Part shown: piece after piece, positions 1 through 9,392 of the stretch | Numbering within the stretch: the stretch's first letter is position 1 | Layout of the letters: each line of letters starts with the position of its first letter | Assembly: GCA_964512145.1 (NCBI GenBank) | Contig: CAZEIM010000054.1 | Location: 1 to 14,920 of the forward strand | Source of the DNA: CAYOHR01 sp964512145 | GTDB taxonomy: Bacteria > Bacteroidota > Bacteroidia > Flavobacteriales_G > JALEGO01 | Length of the DNA stretch: 14,920 nt | Direction of reading: 5' to 3' | Made by a program: the position numbers and the translations under genes | Notes under the pieces: model-generated | Told to the model about the DNA's origin: nothing | What the model saw: the letters and a program-made list of their open reading frames with translations, nothing else | Database searches by the model: none

Positions 1-1
1 T

Positions 2-232
2 CAGGAAGTAAGAGCTTGGACAATCCCTGTAGGATGCAAGGCGCCACAAGCAGCAGGAGTAATTCATACCGATTTTGAACGAGGATTTATTAAAGCGGAT
101 GTTATTAAATATAATGATTTTATTAAATATGGATCAGAATCTGCATGCAGAGAAGCAGGTAAATTAAATATAGAAGGAAAAGAATATGTGGTTGAAGATG
201 GAGATATAATGCATTTTAAATTTAATGTGTAA
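2..232 (+). CDS. ychF: Redox-regulated ATPase YchF, C-terminal fragment (partial at left edge)
   Basis: This open frame enters from the left edge and encodes the last 76 residues of a protein. It matches the C-terminal TGS domain of the Obg-related ATPase YchF/OLA1. Recognisable stretches are RAWTIPVGCKAPQAAGVIHT, then DFERGFIKADVI, and the terminal VEDGDIMHFKFNV. YchF proteins bind ATP rather than GTP and associate with ribosomes; the G domain lies outside the window, so nucleotide-binding motifs cannot be checked. The stop TAA (230-232) shares its last base with the ATG of the next gene, which suggests translational coupling to rdgB. The family call is confident because the C-terminal sequence is highly conserved. 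Confidence 0.93.
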   Translation, partial: QEVRAWTIPVGCKAPQAAGVIHTDFERGFIKADVIKYNDFIKYGSESACREAGKLNIEGKEYVVEDGDIMHFKFNV

Positions 233-822
233 TGGATTTGGTTTTTGCAACCAATAATAATCATAAACTAAAAGAAGCTCAAAAAATCCTTAGTCATAAT
301 AATCAAATTAAAATTCTTTCATTAAAAGATATTCGAATAAATCAAACATTACCTGAAGATTTTGATACTTTTGAAAAAAATGCTCATCAAAAAGCACAAT
401 TTGTGTTTGAATATTGTAAATCGCCATGTTTTTCAGATGATAGTGGTTTAGAAATTGATTATTTAAATGGTGCACCGGGTGTATTTTCCTCTAGATTTTC
501 TGGAGAAAATGCAAGTGATCAAAAAAATATACAAAAAGTATTGAGTTTAATGAGTGGAGTTAAAAACCGAAAAGCTCAGTTTAGAACATGTATTGCATAT
601 ATAAATGATACGGGGGTGTATTGTTTTAATGGAATCATTAGAGGAGAAATTACTTTCGAAACAAAAGGATTGAATGGATTTGGATATGATCCGATTTTTA
701 TACCAGAAGGACATAAATTAACGTTTTCTGAGATGTCATTAGAAGAAAAAAATTTAATCAGCCATCGAAAAAAAGCACTCATATTATTTAATGAATATTT
801 ATTAAAAAATGTACTGAAATAG
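232..822 (+). CDS. rdgB: dITP/XTP pyrophosphatase (RdgB/HAM1 family)
   Basis: The 196-residue protein has the normal length of the RdgB/HAM1 non-canonical purine NTP pyrophosphatases. These hydrolyse dITP, ITP and XTP to the monophosphate plus pyrophosphate and so keep deaminated purines out of DNA and RNA. Visible family motifs are the N-terminal TNNNHK (7-12) that contacts the triphosphate, EKNAHQKA (48-55), SDDSGLEID (68-76) with the expected catalytic Asp at 70, GFGYDPIF (149-156) for base recognition, and K173-N174 with ISHR (176-179). All key residues appear present, so the enzyme should be active. It is cytosolic. The ATG start overlaps the ychF stop by one base, and no other upstream start is needed. 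Confidence 0.96.
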   Translation: MDLVFATNNNHKLKEAQKILSHNNQIKILSLKDIRINQTLPEDFDTFEKNAHQKAQFVFEYCKSPCFSDDSGLEIDYLNGAPGVFSSRFSGENASDQKNIQKVLSLMSGVKNRKAQFRTCIAYINDTGVYCFNGIIRGEITFETKGLNGFGYDPIFIPEGHKLTFSEMSLEEKNLISHRKKALILFNEYLLKNVLK

Positions 823-918
823 AAATTAAAATAATTCTATTTTCCATAACCGGTTTATTTCTTTAAAATTTTTTCATACACCCATTTTTAAAAAAAAATA
901 TTTATGATATTTTAATTT

Positions 919-926
919 TATATTTG
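919..926 (+). promoter_or_regulatory. Bacteroidota-type -7 promoter box (TATATTTG) before the A2M gene
   Basis: TATATTTG fits the TAnnTTTG -7 consensus used by the primary sigma factor of Bacteroidota. It sits in the 119-base gap after rdgB and ends 15 bases before the ATG at 942, which would give a transcript leader of roughly ten bases. No clear -33 TTG was found at the usual distance, so the box is only promoter-like. Its last three bases form the in-frame TTG at 924 that could be mistaken for a start codon. Confidence 0.4.
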
Positions 927-941
927 AAAAAAAAATTTTGT

Positions 942-3900
942 ATGTTAAAATTAACGCAATTTAAAACCATATTCGTAGCTTTTTTAATTTTTATATCTGC
1001 TTGTAAAAAAAGCAACAAGAATCAAACTTCCGCAAAAATTAATCCGGAATTTGGTGCGTATATTTCTGCATTTACTTCCGGAATGGTATCTACACATTCT
1101 AGTGTAAAAATTAGATTAGTAAATCCTGTGAACTATTCTTCAAACGATAAAGAATATTCTAACTTATTTCAGATTTCACCATCTATTAAGGGAGAAGTTA
1201 GATGGATTGATGAGCAAACGATTGAATTTGTTCCTGAGAAACCTTTTGAACAAGATAAAATATATAGAGTAAAGTTTTTTTTACACAAGTTAATTCAAGA
1301 TCTTCCAAAAGAATTTTCTGTATTTGAATTTGAGTTTAAAACATTACAGCAACACCTTCAGGTAGAGGTTGAACAGTACAAAACCTATTCTAAAAAAGAT
1401 TTATCATGGCTAGGGGTTAAACTTAAGATTACATTGTCGGATCAAGCTTTAGATGAAGAAGTTTATAAAATTATTTCTGCAACACAAGAATTAAAAAATC
1501 TTTCATTACAATGGTTAGAAAAAGAAGGAGATAAAATATATTTTGTACAAATTGATAGCATTTCTCGTAAAGAAAAAGCCTCTAAAATTGAGATAAATTA
1601 TGATGGAAAGAGTATAGGTGCTGAAGAGAAAAATTCTATTGTTTTAGATATTCCGGCTTTAGGTGATTTTAAACTCGTACATTACAATATTATAAGCGAT
1701 CCCAACCAGTACATTTCACTTCAATTTTCAGATCCTTTAATGGACGGACAAAACTTAAAAGGACTCATAACTATTGAAGGGTTTTATGGTAATATTTCAT
1801 TTTCTATTGAAGATAATGAAATAAAAGCATATTTACCATATAGAATAAATGGTCAAAGAAAACTCAATGTATTTGAAGGAATCAAGAATTCTATGGGATA
1901 TCCTTTCCTCTCTAATGAAAGTATTATATTAAATTTTGAAAACCTTAAACCTTCCATTCGTTTAATTGGAAACGGAGTTATTGTGCCAAATTCACAAGGT
2001 CTATTTTTTCCGTTTGAAGCAGTAAATTTAAGCTCGGTAGATATTAAAGTAACTCAAATATTTTCAAATAATGTAAATCAGTTTTTTCAGGTAAATAATA
2101 TAGACGGAAATTATGAATTAAGGAGAGTCGGGAAAATTATATTTAAAGGAAATGTAAAACTAATTTCAGATGTATCTATAGACTATAATTCTTGGAATTC
2201 TTTTAAAATTGATTTATCTAAATATATAAATATACAGCCAGGAGCCATTTATAATGTTGAATTATCTTTTAAGAAAAAATATTCTTTATATCCTTGTGAT
2301 AATCAGCAAGATGAAGATAATGAAATGGAGGAACTCCCAGATAATTGGGATGATCCAATGCAGGAAAATGAGCAAAGTTATTGGGATTATTATGACGACT
2401 ACTATTATGATGATGAAGATTATGATTATTCAAAAAGAGATGATCCCTGTCATTCTATGTATTACAGGCAACAGAGAAGAGTATCTAAAAATGTATTTTC
2501 ATCTAATTTAGGAATTATTGCCAAACGATCCGATAAAAATTCTATTTCTGTAGCTGTAAGTAATTTATTAAATGCCGACCCAGAAGCATCCGTAAATATT
2601 GAAATATTTAATTTTCAAAATCAATTATTAGGCAGCACTACAACCAATTCAGATGGAATGGCTCAATTAAATGTTTCAGGTAAGCCATTTTTATTAATTG
2701 CAAAAAAAGGAGATCAGGTTGGTTATTTAAGAATGGATGATGGTTCTTCACTTTCGTTAAGTATGTTTCAAACATCGGGAAGTTCTGTAAAAGAAGGACT
2801 TAAAGGGTTTTTATATGGCGAAAGAGGAGTTTGGAGACCGGGTGACACCTTGTTTTTAACTTTTTTATTGGAAGATAAATTAAAAACGCTACCAATTGGG
2901 CATCCTGTTATATTAGAGCTTTATAATCCATTAGGACAATTATATAAAAAATTGATTAACAATAAACCTGTACAATCTTTTTATCATTTTCCTGTAACTA
3001 CAGAGTCTTCTGTGCCTACAGGAAGTTGGATTGCAAAAGTTAGGGTAGGAGGGGCAATATTTGAAGAAATGCTTAAAATTGAAACTATAAAGCCTAATCG
3101 TTTAAAAATCGCTTTTAATCCCAGTCAAAAAATATTGAAAGTTGGAGATGAAATAGCTGCTAATTTACAAGTAAAATGGTTGCATGGTGCTGTGGCAAAA
3201 GAATTGGATGCTAATATTAAAGCTAACGTTGTTAAGTCTTCTACTAAGTTTTCATCATTTACAGACTATAATTTTGATAATCCCGCTATACCATTTGACC
3301 CCGAAGAAATTGAGATTTTTGAAGGTTCATTAAACGAGTTAGGTGAAGCAGAAGTAAATAATACATTATCTATTTCAAATGAAGCACCTGGTATGTTAAA
3401 GGCAAATTTTTTAGTTCGTGTGTTCGAAAGTGGGGGAGATTTTAGTATAGATCAATTTTCAATTCCAGTATCACCATATAAAAGTTATGTGGGTGTAAAA
3501 ATGCCAGCAGGAGACAAAGCTCGCGGCATGTTATTAACGGATACAACTCATCAGATACAAATAGCTACAATTACTGAAGATGGAAAGCCTATTGCTAAAA
3601 AAGATTTAAAAGTAACTATTTATAAAATAACTTGGAGATGGTGGTGGGAAAACCAATCGGGTTCTTCGGTGTCGGAATATGTAGGTAGAAATGAGTATAG
3701 TATAATTGCTTCAGGAACTGCAAATACAAATACAAAAGGCATGGGAACTTTCCCATTTAAAATTACCTATCCTGAGTGGGGAAGATATTTAGTTGAAATT
3801 GAAGATACAGAATCTGGCCATAAAACTGGACAAATTTTTTATGCCGATTGGCCAGGTTGGGCAGGTAGAGCTCAACGAGAAAATAACATTGCCTCTACTA

Positions 3901-6539
3901 TGCTAACCTTTACGAGCGATAAAACAAACTACAAAGTAGGAGAAAAAGCACAAATTTCTATTCCAACAACGGCTGGTGCTCGCGCTTTATTATCCATAGA
4001 AAATGGTTCTAAAGTTTTGCGTTCTGTTTGGATTGAAACACAGGATAAATTTACACAATACGCGTTAGATATTACAGAAGAAATGACGCCTAATGTTTAT
4101 GTTCATATTACTCTTATACATCCTCATCAGTTTTCAAAAAATGATTTACCATTGAGAATGTATGGGATTTTACCTATTATGGTTGAAAATCCTGCTAATA
4201 AATTATTGCCCATAATTTCAATGCCAAATGAGTTGCAGCCCGAACAAAAGTTTGATGTTAAAATAAAAGAACAAAACGGAAAAGCTATGACATATAGCTT
4301 GGCAATAGTTGACGAAGGATTATTGGATTTAACCCGTTTTAAAACCCCCGATCCGTATGCTTATTTTTACGCCAAAGAAGCTCTTGGAATTAAAACATGG
4401 GATATGTATAATGACGTAATGGGTGGGTTGACAGGTGAATTAAAAAGTTTGTTGGCAGCTGGAGGTGATGATGAAGTTAAAGGAAAAAAAGGCTCAAAAG
4501 TTCAACGTTTTAAACCCGTTGTTAAATATTTAGGCCCTTTTACACTAAAACCTGGAGAAATTAAAACACATGCTATTTCTTTGCCAAATTATGTTGGTTC
4601 AGTTAGAACGATGGTAGTTGCTGCTGAAAATAATGCCTATGGGCATGCTGAAAAATCTACACCCGTTCGTAAACCGCTTATGATTTTAGCTACTGCTCCC
4701 AGATTATGTGGTCCTGGAGAAACATTTCAGTTACCGGTAACTATTTTTACTTCTGAAAAATCTATTAAAAACGTTACAGTAAACCTTAAAACCAATGATA
4801 TTTTTAAGGTTCAAGAATCTTCATCCAAAAATGTTTCCTTTTCAAATCCTGGAGAAGAAACTGTTAGCTTTGCACTAAGTACAATTGAAAAAACCGGAGT
4901 AGGAAAGATTGAAGTGATCGCTTCCGGAGCTAATTTTTTAGCAAAGTATACTATTGATATTGAGGTTAGAGCATCCAATCCATATATAACTAAAGTTACA
5001 GAGGAGGTAATTGAAGGAGGAACATCAAAATCACTAAATTATGAATTGTTCGGTATATCAGGAACCAATAGAGGAAGTATTGAATTTTCTTCTATTCCAC
5101 CTTTAGATTTAGAACGAAGACTTAATTATTTAATGCAATATCCACATGGATGTATTGAGCAAACTACTTCGTCAGTATTTCCGCAATTATTTTTATCTCA
5201 TTTTGTTGACTTATCATCTGAGGAGCAACAAAAAATTTCTAATAATATTAAAGCTGGTATTCAGCGATTAAGAACTTTCCAACAATTAGATGGTGCATTT
5301 TCATATTGGCCAGGGGCTTCTGACGGAGATTCATGGGGAAGTAATTATGCAATTCACTTTTTACTAGAAGCAGAGAAAAAGGGATTTGCTTTGCCAACAG
5401 ATATGAAATCAAAAATGATTGCTTCCCAAAAGAAAAAAGCACAGCAATGGAAGGCTAACGCCCAACGATATTATAATGAGGACTTAATTCAGGCATATAG
5501 ATTATATACATTGGCATTAGCTGGACAGTCAGATTTAGGTTCGATGAATCGGCTTAGAGAGAAGAAAAATTTAGATAATACATCTAAATGGCGTTTGGCA
5601 GCTGCATATTTATTGGCTGGACAAAAAGATGCGGCAAATAAATTAATAGAAACATCTAATACACAAGTAGCAAAATATAATGAACTATCCTACACGTATG
5701 GTTCTGATATACGCGATAAAGCTATGATTTTAGAAACCATAATTTTAACAGGAAATATTGCAAAATCAAAGCCTTTGATGGATGAGATTGCTGCTTCATT
5801 GCGATCAAACCAATGGATGAGTACACAAAGTACCGCTTACAGTTTGTTAGCTATTTCAAAGTTTTTAGATAAAAACAAAATGGATAAATCTATTTTGGTG
5901 AATTTTGATGTAAATGGAAAAAATGCACAGACTATTAACACCGGAAAACCATTATGGAAAAAACGCATAGCAATATCTTCGGTGAAAAATGGAAAAATAA
6001 ATATTAAAAACAATGCTCAGGGTATTGTATATGCTCGTTTATTTTTAGAAGGAGTACCATTACAAGGCAAAGAAATTGAGGCATCAAATACTATAACGTT
6101 AAATGTTTCATATTATGATATGCAAGGTTCATCTATAGACGTAACATCCCTTGCTCAAGGGACTGATTTTATCGCAAAAGTTAGTGTATCCAACATGGGT
6201 GGTAGAGGTGATTTAAATGAATTGGTACTCACTCAAATTTTCCCTTCAGGATGGGAAATAATGAATACTCGTTTTTTACAGGATTTTTATTCCGGTCAAA
6301 ACAAAAAATCGGCCATGAATTCTTTTGATTATCAGGATGTTCGTGATGATAGAGTATATACTTATTTTGATATGAAAGCGAATACAACACTTACATTTAC
6401 CGTTCATTTAAATGCAGCCTATATAGGAAGATATTATTTACCAGCTGTTCAGTGCGAAGCGATGTATGATGTTTCGATTAACGCTAATAATGTTGGGAAA
6501 TGGGTTGAGGTACTTGATCAAGCAAATTTAGGACTGTAG
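942..6539 (+). CDS. Alpha-2-macroglobulin family lipoprotein with thioester motif
   Basis: This 1865-residue protein belongs to the large bacterial A2M family: envelope-anchored protease traps that bind an attacking protease through an internal Cys-Gln thioester. The N-terminus is a lipoprotein signal (FLIFISAC, lipobox Cys21), so it should be lipid-anchored in the envelope. The N-terminal third is built of Ig-like/macroglobulin beta domains. Cys452 and Cys503 bracket a very acidic, Tyr-rich insert (about 456-496). The GERGVWRPGD segment near 626 marks an MG2-type domain. Bait and A2M core regions follow, including PNYVGSVRTMVVAAE in the central domain. The thioester motif GCIEQ has Cys1404 and Gln1407 in the alpha-helical domain; the C-terminus is a beta-rich receptor-binding-like domain. 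I chose the ATG at 942 over the TTG at 924, because the TTG lies in a promoter-like box and the shorter form still has a complete signal. No penicillin-binding protein 1C gene, the partner in many proteobacteria, is adjacent. Confidence 0.92.
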   Translation: MLKLTQFKTIFVAFLIFISACKKSNKNQTSAKINPEFGAYISAFTSGMVSTHSSVKIRLVNPVNYSSNDKEYSNLFQISPSIKGEVRWIDEQTIEFVPEKPFEQDKIYRVKFFLHKLIQDLPKEFSVFEFEFKTLQQHLQVEVEQYKTYSKKDLSWLGVKLKITLSDQALDEEVYKIISATQELKNLSLQWLEKEGDKIYFVQIDSISRKEKASKIEINYDGKSIGAEEKNSIVLDIPALGDFKLVHYNIISDPNQYISLQFSDPLMDGQNLKGLITIEGFYGNISFSIEDNEIKAYLPYRINGQRKLNVFEGIKNSMGYPFLSNESIILNFENLKPSIRLIGNGVIVPNSQGLFFPFEAVNLSSVDIKVTQIFSNNVNQFFQVNNIDGNYELRRVGKIIFKGNVKLISDVSIDYNSWNSFKIDLSKYINIQPGAIYNVELSFKKKYSLYPCDNQQDEDNEMEELPDNWDDPMQENEQSYWDYYDDYYYDDEDYDYSKRDDPCHSMYYRQQRRVSKNVFSSNLGIIAKRSDKNSISVAVSNLLNADPEASVNIEIFNFQNQLLGSTTTNSDGMAQLNVSGKPFLLIAKKGDQVGYLRMDDGSSLSLSMFQTSGSSVKEGLKGFLYGERGVWRPGDTLFLTFLLEDKLKTLPIGHPVILELYNPLGQLYKKLINNKPVQSFYHFPVTTESSVPTGSWIAKVRVGGAIFEEMLKIETIKPNRLKIAFNPSQKILKVGDEIAANLQVKWLHGAVAKELDANIKANVVKSSTKFSSFTDYNFDNPAIPFDPEEIEIFEGSLNELGEAEVNNTLSISNEAPGMLKANFLVRVFESGGDFSIDQFSIPVSPYKSYVGVKMPAGDKARGMLLTDTTHQIQIATITEDGKPIAKKDLKVTIYKITWRWWWENQSGSSVSEYVGRNEYSIIASGTANTNTKGMGTFPFKITYPEWGRYLVEIEDTESGHKTGQIFYADWPGWAGRAQRENNIASTMLTFTSDKTNYKVGEKAQISIPTTAGARALLSIENGSKVLRSVWIETQDKFTQYALDITEEMTPNVYVHITLIHPHQFSKNDLPLRMYGILPIMVENPANKLLPIISMPNELQPEQKFDVKIKEQNGKAMTYSLAIVDEGLLDLTRFKTPDPYAYFYAKEALGIKTWDMYNDVMGGLTGELKSLLAAGGDDEVKGKKGSKVQRFKPVVKYLGPFTLKPGEIKTHAISLPNYVGSVRTMVVAAENNAYGHAEKSTPVRKPLMILATAPRLCGPGETFQLPVTIFTSEKSIKNVTVNLKTNDIFKVQESSSKNVSFSNPGEETVSFALSTIEKTGVGKIEVIASGANFLAKYTIDIEVRASNPYITKVTEEVIEGGTSKSLNYELFGISGTNRGSIEFSSIPPLDLERRLNYLMQYPHGCIEQTTSSVFPQLFLSHFVDLSSEEQQKISNNIKAGIQRLRTFQQLDGAFSYWPGASDGDSWGSNYAIHFLLEAEKKGFALPTDMKSKMIASQKKKAQQWKANAQRYYNEDLIQAYRLYTLALAGQSDLGSMNRLREKKNLDNTSKWRLAAAYLLAGQKDAANKLIETSNTQVAKYNELSYTYGSDIRDKAMILETIILTGNIAKSKPLMDEIAASLRSNQWMSTQSTAYSLLAISKFLDKNKMDKSILVNFDVNGKNAQTINTGKPLWKKRIAISSVKNGKINIKNNAQGIVYARLFLEGVPLQGKEIEASNTITLNVSYYDMQGSSIDVTSLAQGTDFIAKVSVSNMGGRGDLNELVLTQIFPSGWEIMNTRFLQDFYSGQNKKSAMNSFDYQDVRDDRVYTYFDMKANTTLTFTVHLNAAYIGRYYLPAVQCEAMYDVSINANNVGKWVEVLDQANLGL

Positions 6540-6542
6540 ATA

Positions 6543-9392
6543 TTATAATAATTCTATTTTAAAACTAATTTGTTCATTGTTTTTTAATCTCACTCGTAAT
6601 ATATAAAAACCTTGAGGAAAAGAAGAAAGATCTATCATTTTAGTGTTTTTAGGATATGTTTTTTCAAAATTTTCCCACAATATACTTCCATGTACATTTT
6701 GAAGTTGTAAATGTGTTATTTCCTCTTCAGCTTTTACATATAAATAATCATTTGTTGGATTCGGAAAAATAATAGTTTGATGATTTGACCATTCATGTAC
6801 TGATACAAGACTAAAATATACAGAATCTGAAAAACTAGAACATCCGTTAATATGAGATGTCTCCACGAAATACCAAGCTGCGTCTTTAGGATATATGGTT
6901 TGATATACGGAATCTGTTAATGCTATATTATTTTTATACCATTGATATTCAAATGCTAAACTCGATTCCAATGAGCTCTCTTTTATTTTAATTTCGGGTT
7001 TTGGTGGATTTATTTTACTTACGGCCAACATGGTGTCTGAAAATACAGTACATAACTTCTCATCTTTAGCCGTTACATAGTATAGTCCTGTTTGTTTAAC
7101 TGAGTTTGAAATGCCAGTTGTACCATCATTCCAAATGTAATTTGTAAATAAACCATCTGTTGATAGTATTACCGAATCTCCTTCACAAAATTCTAACATT
7201 CCGGAGGCATTTATTTGAATAGAGTATACGGAGCTGTCTTTTAGTTCTACATATATATCTTCAGATTTTGAATAACATAAACCATCAAAACCCCATACGG
7301 TATGAATTCCCTCTGTTGAAATAATACTCGTTTGTGAAGTATCTCCATGGCTCCAGTAATATGAGTTAAATGTATTTTGTACAGACGCTTCAACTTGCGA
7401 ACAAACCAGGGTGTCGTAAAAGTTTAACTCAGGCTTGGTATTAGCATTTTTTAAAATACCAAAGGCATTAAGCTTTCCATAACCATAGGCATTATTAGGC
7501 GTAATACCTGTAAAGGAGTCTGTAAAGGCAGTCTGTATCATATGTTGATAAAAGTCGTGGACACTTGCGTTAGGACACTTTTCAAAAAATAAGGCTACAC
7601 TACCTGCTACAGCCGGAGATGCCATGGATGTTCCTGAGTTAGCCAAATGGTAACCTCCTGGAGCTACGTATGAAGGTATAGATGTTACATAATTTGCTAA
7701 ATTATTTAAACGAGCACAAGAAAACACGAGTTGCCCTGGAGCTGAAATGTCCGGTTTAATGCGGTCGTCTCTTGTAGGACCATGACTCGATGTATAAGAT
7801 AAAAGTCCTGGTGTTGCTGAAGTAAGATAGGATACTCCGTTATAATCTACATAGGTATTGGTATTTACATAGTTGCCCACCGTAATTACATGAGGAGAAC
7901 ACGCCCAATTATTTACGATGTGTTTATTTCTATCGGGAAATTTATATTTAACAATTTCAGGAAACGTAAGACTATCAGGAAAAACATCTGTACTTAAAGA
8001 GGCAATTTCACTTGTTCCCGTAATATTTGGAGAAGACCAAATATCAAATTTTCCTGTGCCAGTGGTAGATAGTCTATAATAATATTGTGATGAGTCAGGC
8101 GATACCATGTATAATTGTATATAATATACTCCTTCTTGTATTTCAACATAGGTACCTACGGTACCTAAATAATTTCCGGATATACTGTACAAATCTTCTT
8201 CTACATTTCCTACAGTAAATTTTTTAAATGAGGTAGCCCCTCTAAATTCTATGTTAGGAGTCATTTTGTCAGCACCTACAGAAAAATAAACATCTTTTAA
8301 ATCTTGGGTATCAGCCCAAATCTCAACCATTAATCCAGCAAATCCAAACCATGTTGCACTATTATATTTAAACCAGGTAAAATTGGTGTCGGAGGTTACC
8401 GGATATGATACATGATATGGATTTTGGCTACCAGAGTTTCCGGCAGCACAAACGACTGCTCGGCCTGGTTTTTCATTTATTAATTGATCAATAATTTTTG
8501 TAGCAGGATCTTTACCATCGTGCGATCCACGGTAAGTGCCCAAACTAATGTTTATTACACAAGGTTTATTTAATGAATCGGCTTTATTAAATATATAATG
8601 TACAGCATCTGCTACACTTTGTGCGAAATCTATGGTAGGATTTGTAGCGTAATCAACATATATAATATCGGCCTCTGGAGCCATACCTTTATGCAATCCG
8701 TTTGCTTTTCCATTTCCTGCCGCAGTCCCTGTAACATGCGCGCCATGGTCGTTATTTCCATTTGGAACTACTAATCCTAAATTAATTTGTTCGTTGTTCC
8801 ATTCTGTTCCGTAATTGTATGGTTGAGGCTTTAAAGATGAAACATGACTTTGGTTCCAATAATACAATAATCTGCTTTTTCCATTATGATCTAAAAAATC
8901 AGGATGATTAACCTCCATGCTTGCATCAATTACTCCTATAATTACTCCTTTTCCGGTTAAAGAATCAAATAATGGGGCAAATCCCTTGTGTGCTGAGTCT
9001 ATGTTTATGTTTGAACGAATATTATCGTTAAGTGGTTTTCCAAAATTTCCTGAAAATTCGATTCTTTCTACGTAGTTCATTTCCGAAAATTCTTCCAACT
9101 TTATAATTGGTAAACTAATAGAATTTATAGATTGAATATGGTACTTATAATGCCCTTGATTTTGCTCACAAAACCTTCTGATTGAAACAGGGTCACCTAC
9201 TGCCAATAAATGGACTTGTTCCTCCTTGTTTTCATGGTTTTGAATTAAATGCTTTAATAAGATATTTAGTTTTTGATGTTGTCCAAAAGTGATATGAATA
9301 GTGAAGAAAAATAAAATCCCCAAAAAAAGTTTTATTTTACAAATTTGTATAATCGGGGATTTCCTTGTAAATATGGATTTTTTCATCTTCAT
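6543..9392 (-). CDS. Secreted subtilisin-like (S8) serine protease with T9SS sorting domain
   Basis: The 949-residue protein begins with a signal peptide (hydrophobic core about 21-36, likely cleaved after ITFG). A propeptide-like region runs from about 38 to 130, then comes an S8 peptidase domain. The catalytic triad is Asp156 (GVIDASMEVNH), His216 (NDHGAHVTGT) and Ser589 (SGTSMASP), with the oxyanion Asn319 in AAGNSG. About 270 residues separate Asn319 and Ser589, more than in plain subtilisins, so a beta-sandwich domain is probably inserted at about 335-490. Three Ig/PKD-like repeats follow (about 660-865), each with a central Trp and paired cysteines. The C-terminal 75 residues (IIFPNPTND through FPQGFYILRV) are a type A T9SS sorting domain, so export across the outer membrane is expected. 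The gene overlaps the upstream nuclease-like gene by 56 bases, implying a shared transcript. ATG at 9384 is an equally possible start. The natural substrate is unknown. Confidence 0.93.
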   Translation of the reverse strand: MKMKKSIFTRKSPIIQICKIKLFLGILFFFTIHITFGQHQKLNILLKHLIQNHENKEEQVHLLAVGDPVSIRRFCEQNQGHYKYHIQSINSISLPIIKLEEFSEMNYVERIEFSGNFGKPLNDNIRSNINIDSAHKGFAPLFDSLTGKGVIIGVIDASMEVNHPDFLDHNGKSRLLYYWNQSHVSSLKPQPYNYGTEWNNEQINLGLVVPNGNNDHGAHVTGTAAGNGKANGLHKGMAPEADIIYVDYATNPTIDFAQSVADAVHYIFNKADSLNKPCVINISLGTYRGSHDGKDPATKIIDQLINEKPGRAVVCAAGNSGSQNPYHVSYPVTSDTNFTWFKYNSATWFGFAGLMVEIWADTQDLKDVYFSVGADKMTPNIEFRGATSFKKFTVGNVEEDLYSISGNYLGTVGTYVEIQEGVYYIQLYMVSPDSSQYYYRLSTTGTGKFDIWSSPNITGTSEIASLSTDVFPDSLTFPEIVKYKFPDRNKHIVNNWACSPHVITVGNYVNTNTYVDYNGVSYLTSATPGLLSYTSSHGPTRDDRIKPDISAPGQLVFSCARLNNLANYVTSIPSYVAPGGYHLANSGTSMASPAVAGSVALFFEKCPNASVHDFYQHMIQTAFTDSFTGITPNNAYGYGKLNAFGILKNANTKPELNFYDTLVCSQVEASVQNTFNSYYWSHGDTSQTSIISTEGIHTVWGFDGLCYSKSEDIYVELKDSSVYSIQINASGMLEFCEGDSVILSTDGLFTNYIWNDGTTGISNSVKQTGLYYVTAKDEKLCTVFSDTMLAVSKINPPKPEIKIKESSLESSLAFEYQWYKNNIALTDSVYQTIYPKDAAWYFVETSHINGCSSFSDSVYFSLVSVHEWSNHQTIIFPNPTNDYLYVKAEEEITHLQLQNVHGSILWENFEKTYPKNTKMIDLSSFPQGFYILRVRLKNNEQISFKIELL

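Noticed and set aside
924..941. TTG at 924 as start of the A2M lipoprotein
   Set aside because: The TTG is part of a TATATTTG promoter-like box, and the ATG at 942 already gives a full lipoprotein signal ending in ISAC.
2254..2511. 85-codon plus-strand frame within the A2M gene
   Set aside because: Its Met/Ile-rich composition is the shifted reading of the GAT/TAT-rich acidic insert; it is a shadow frame.
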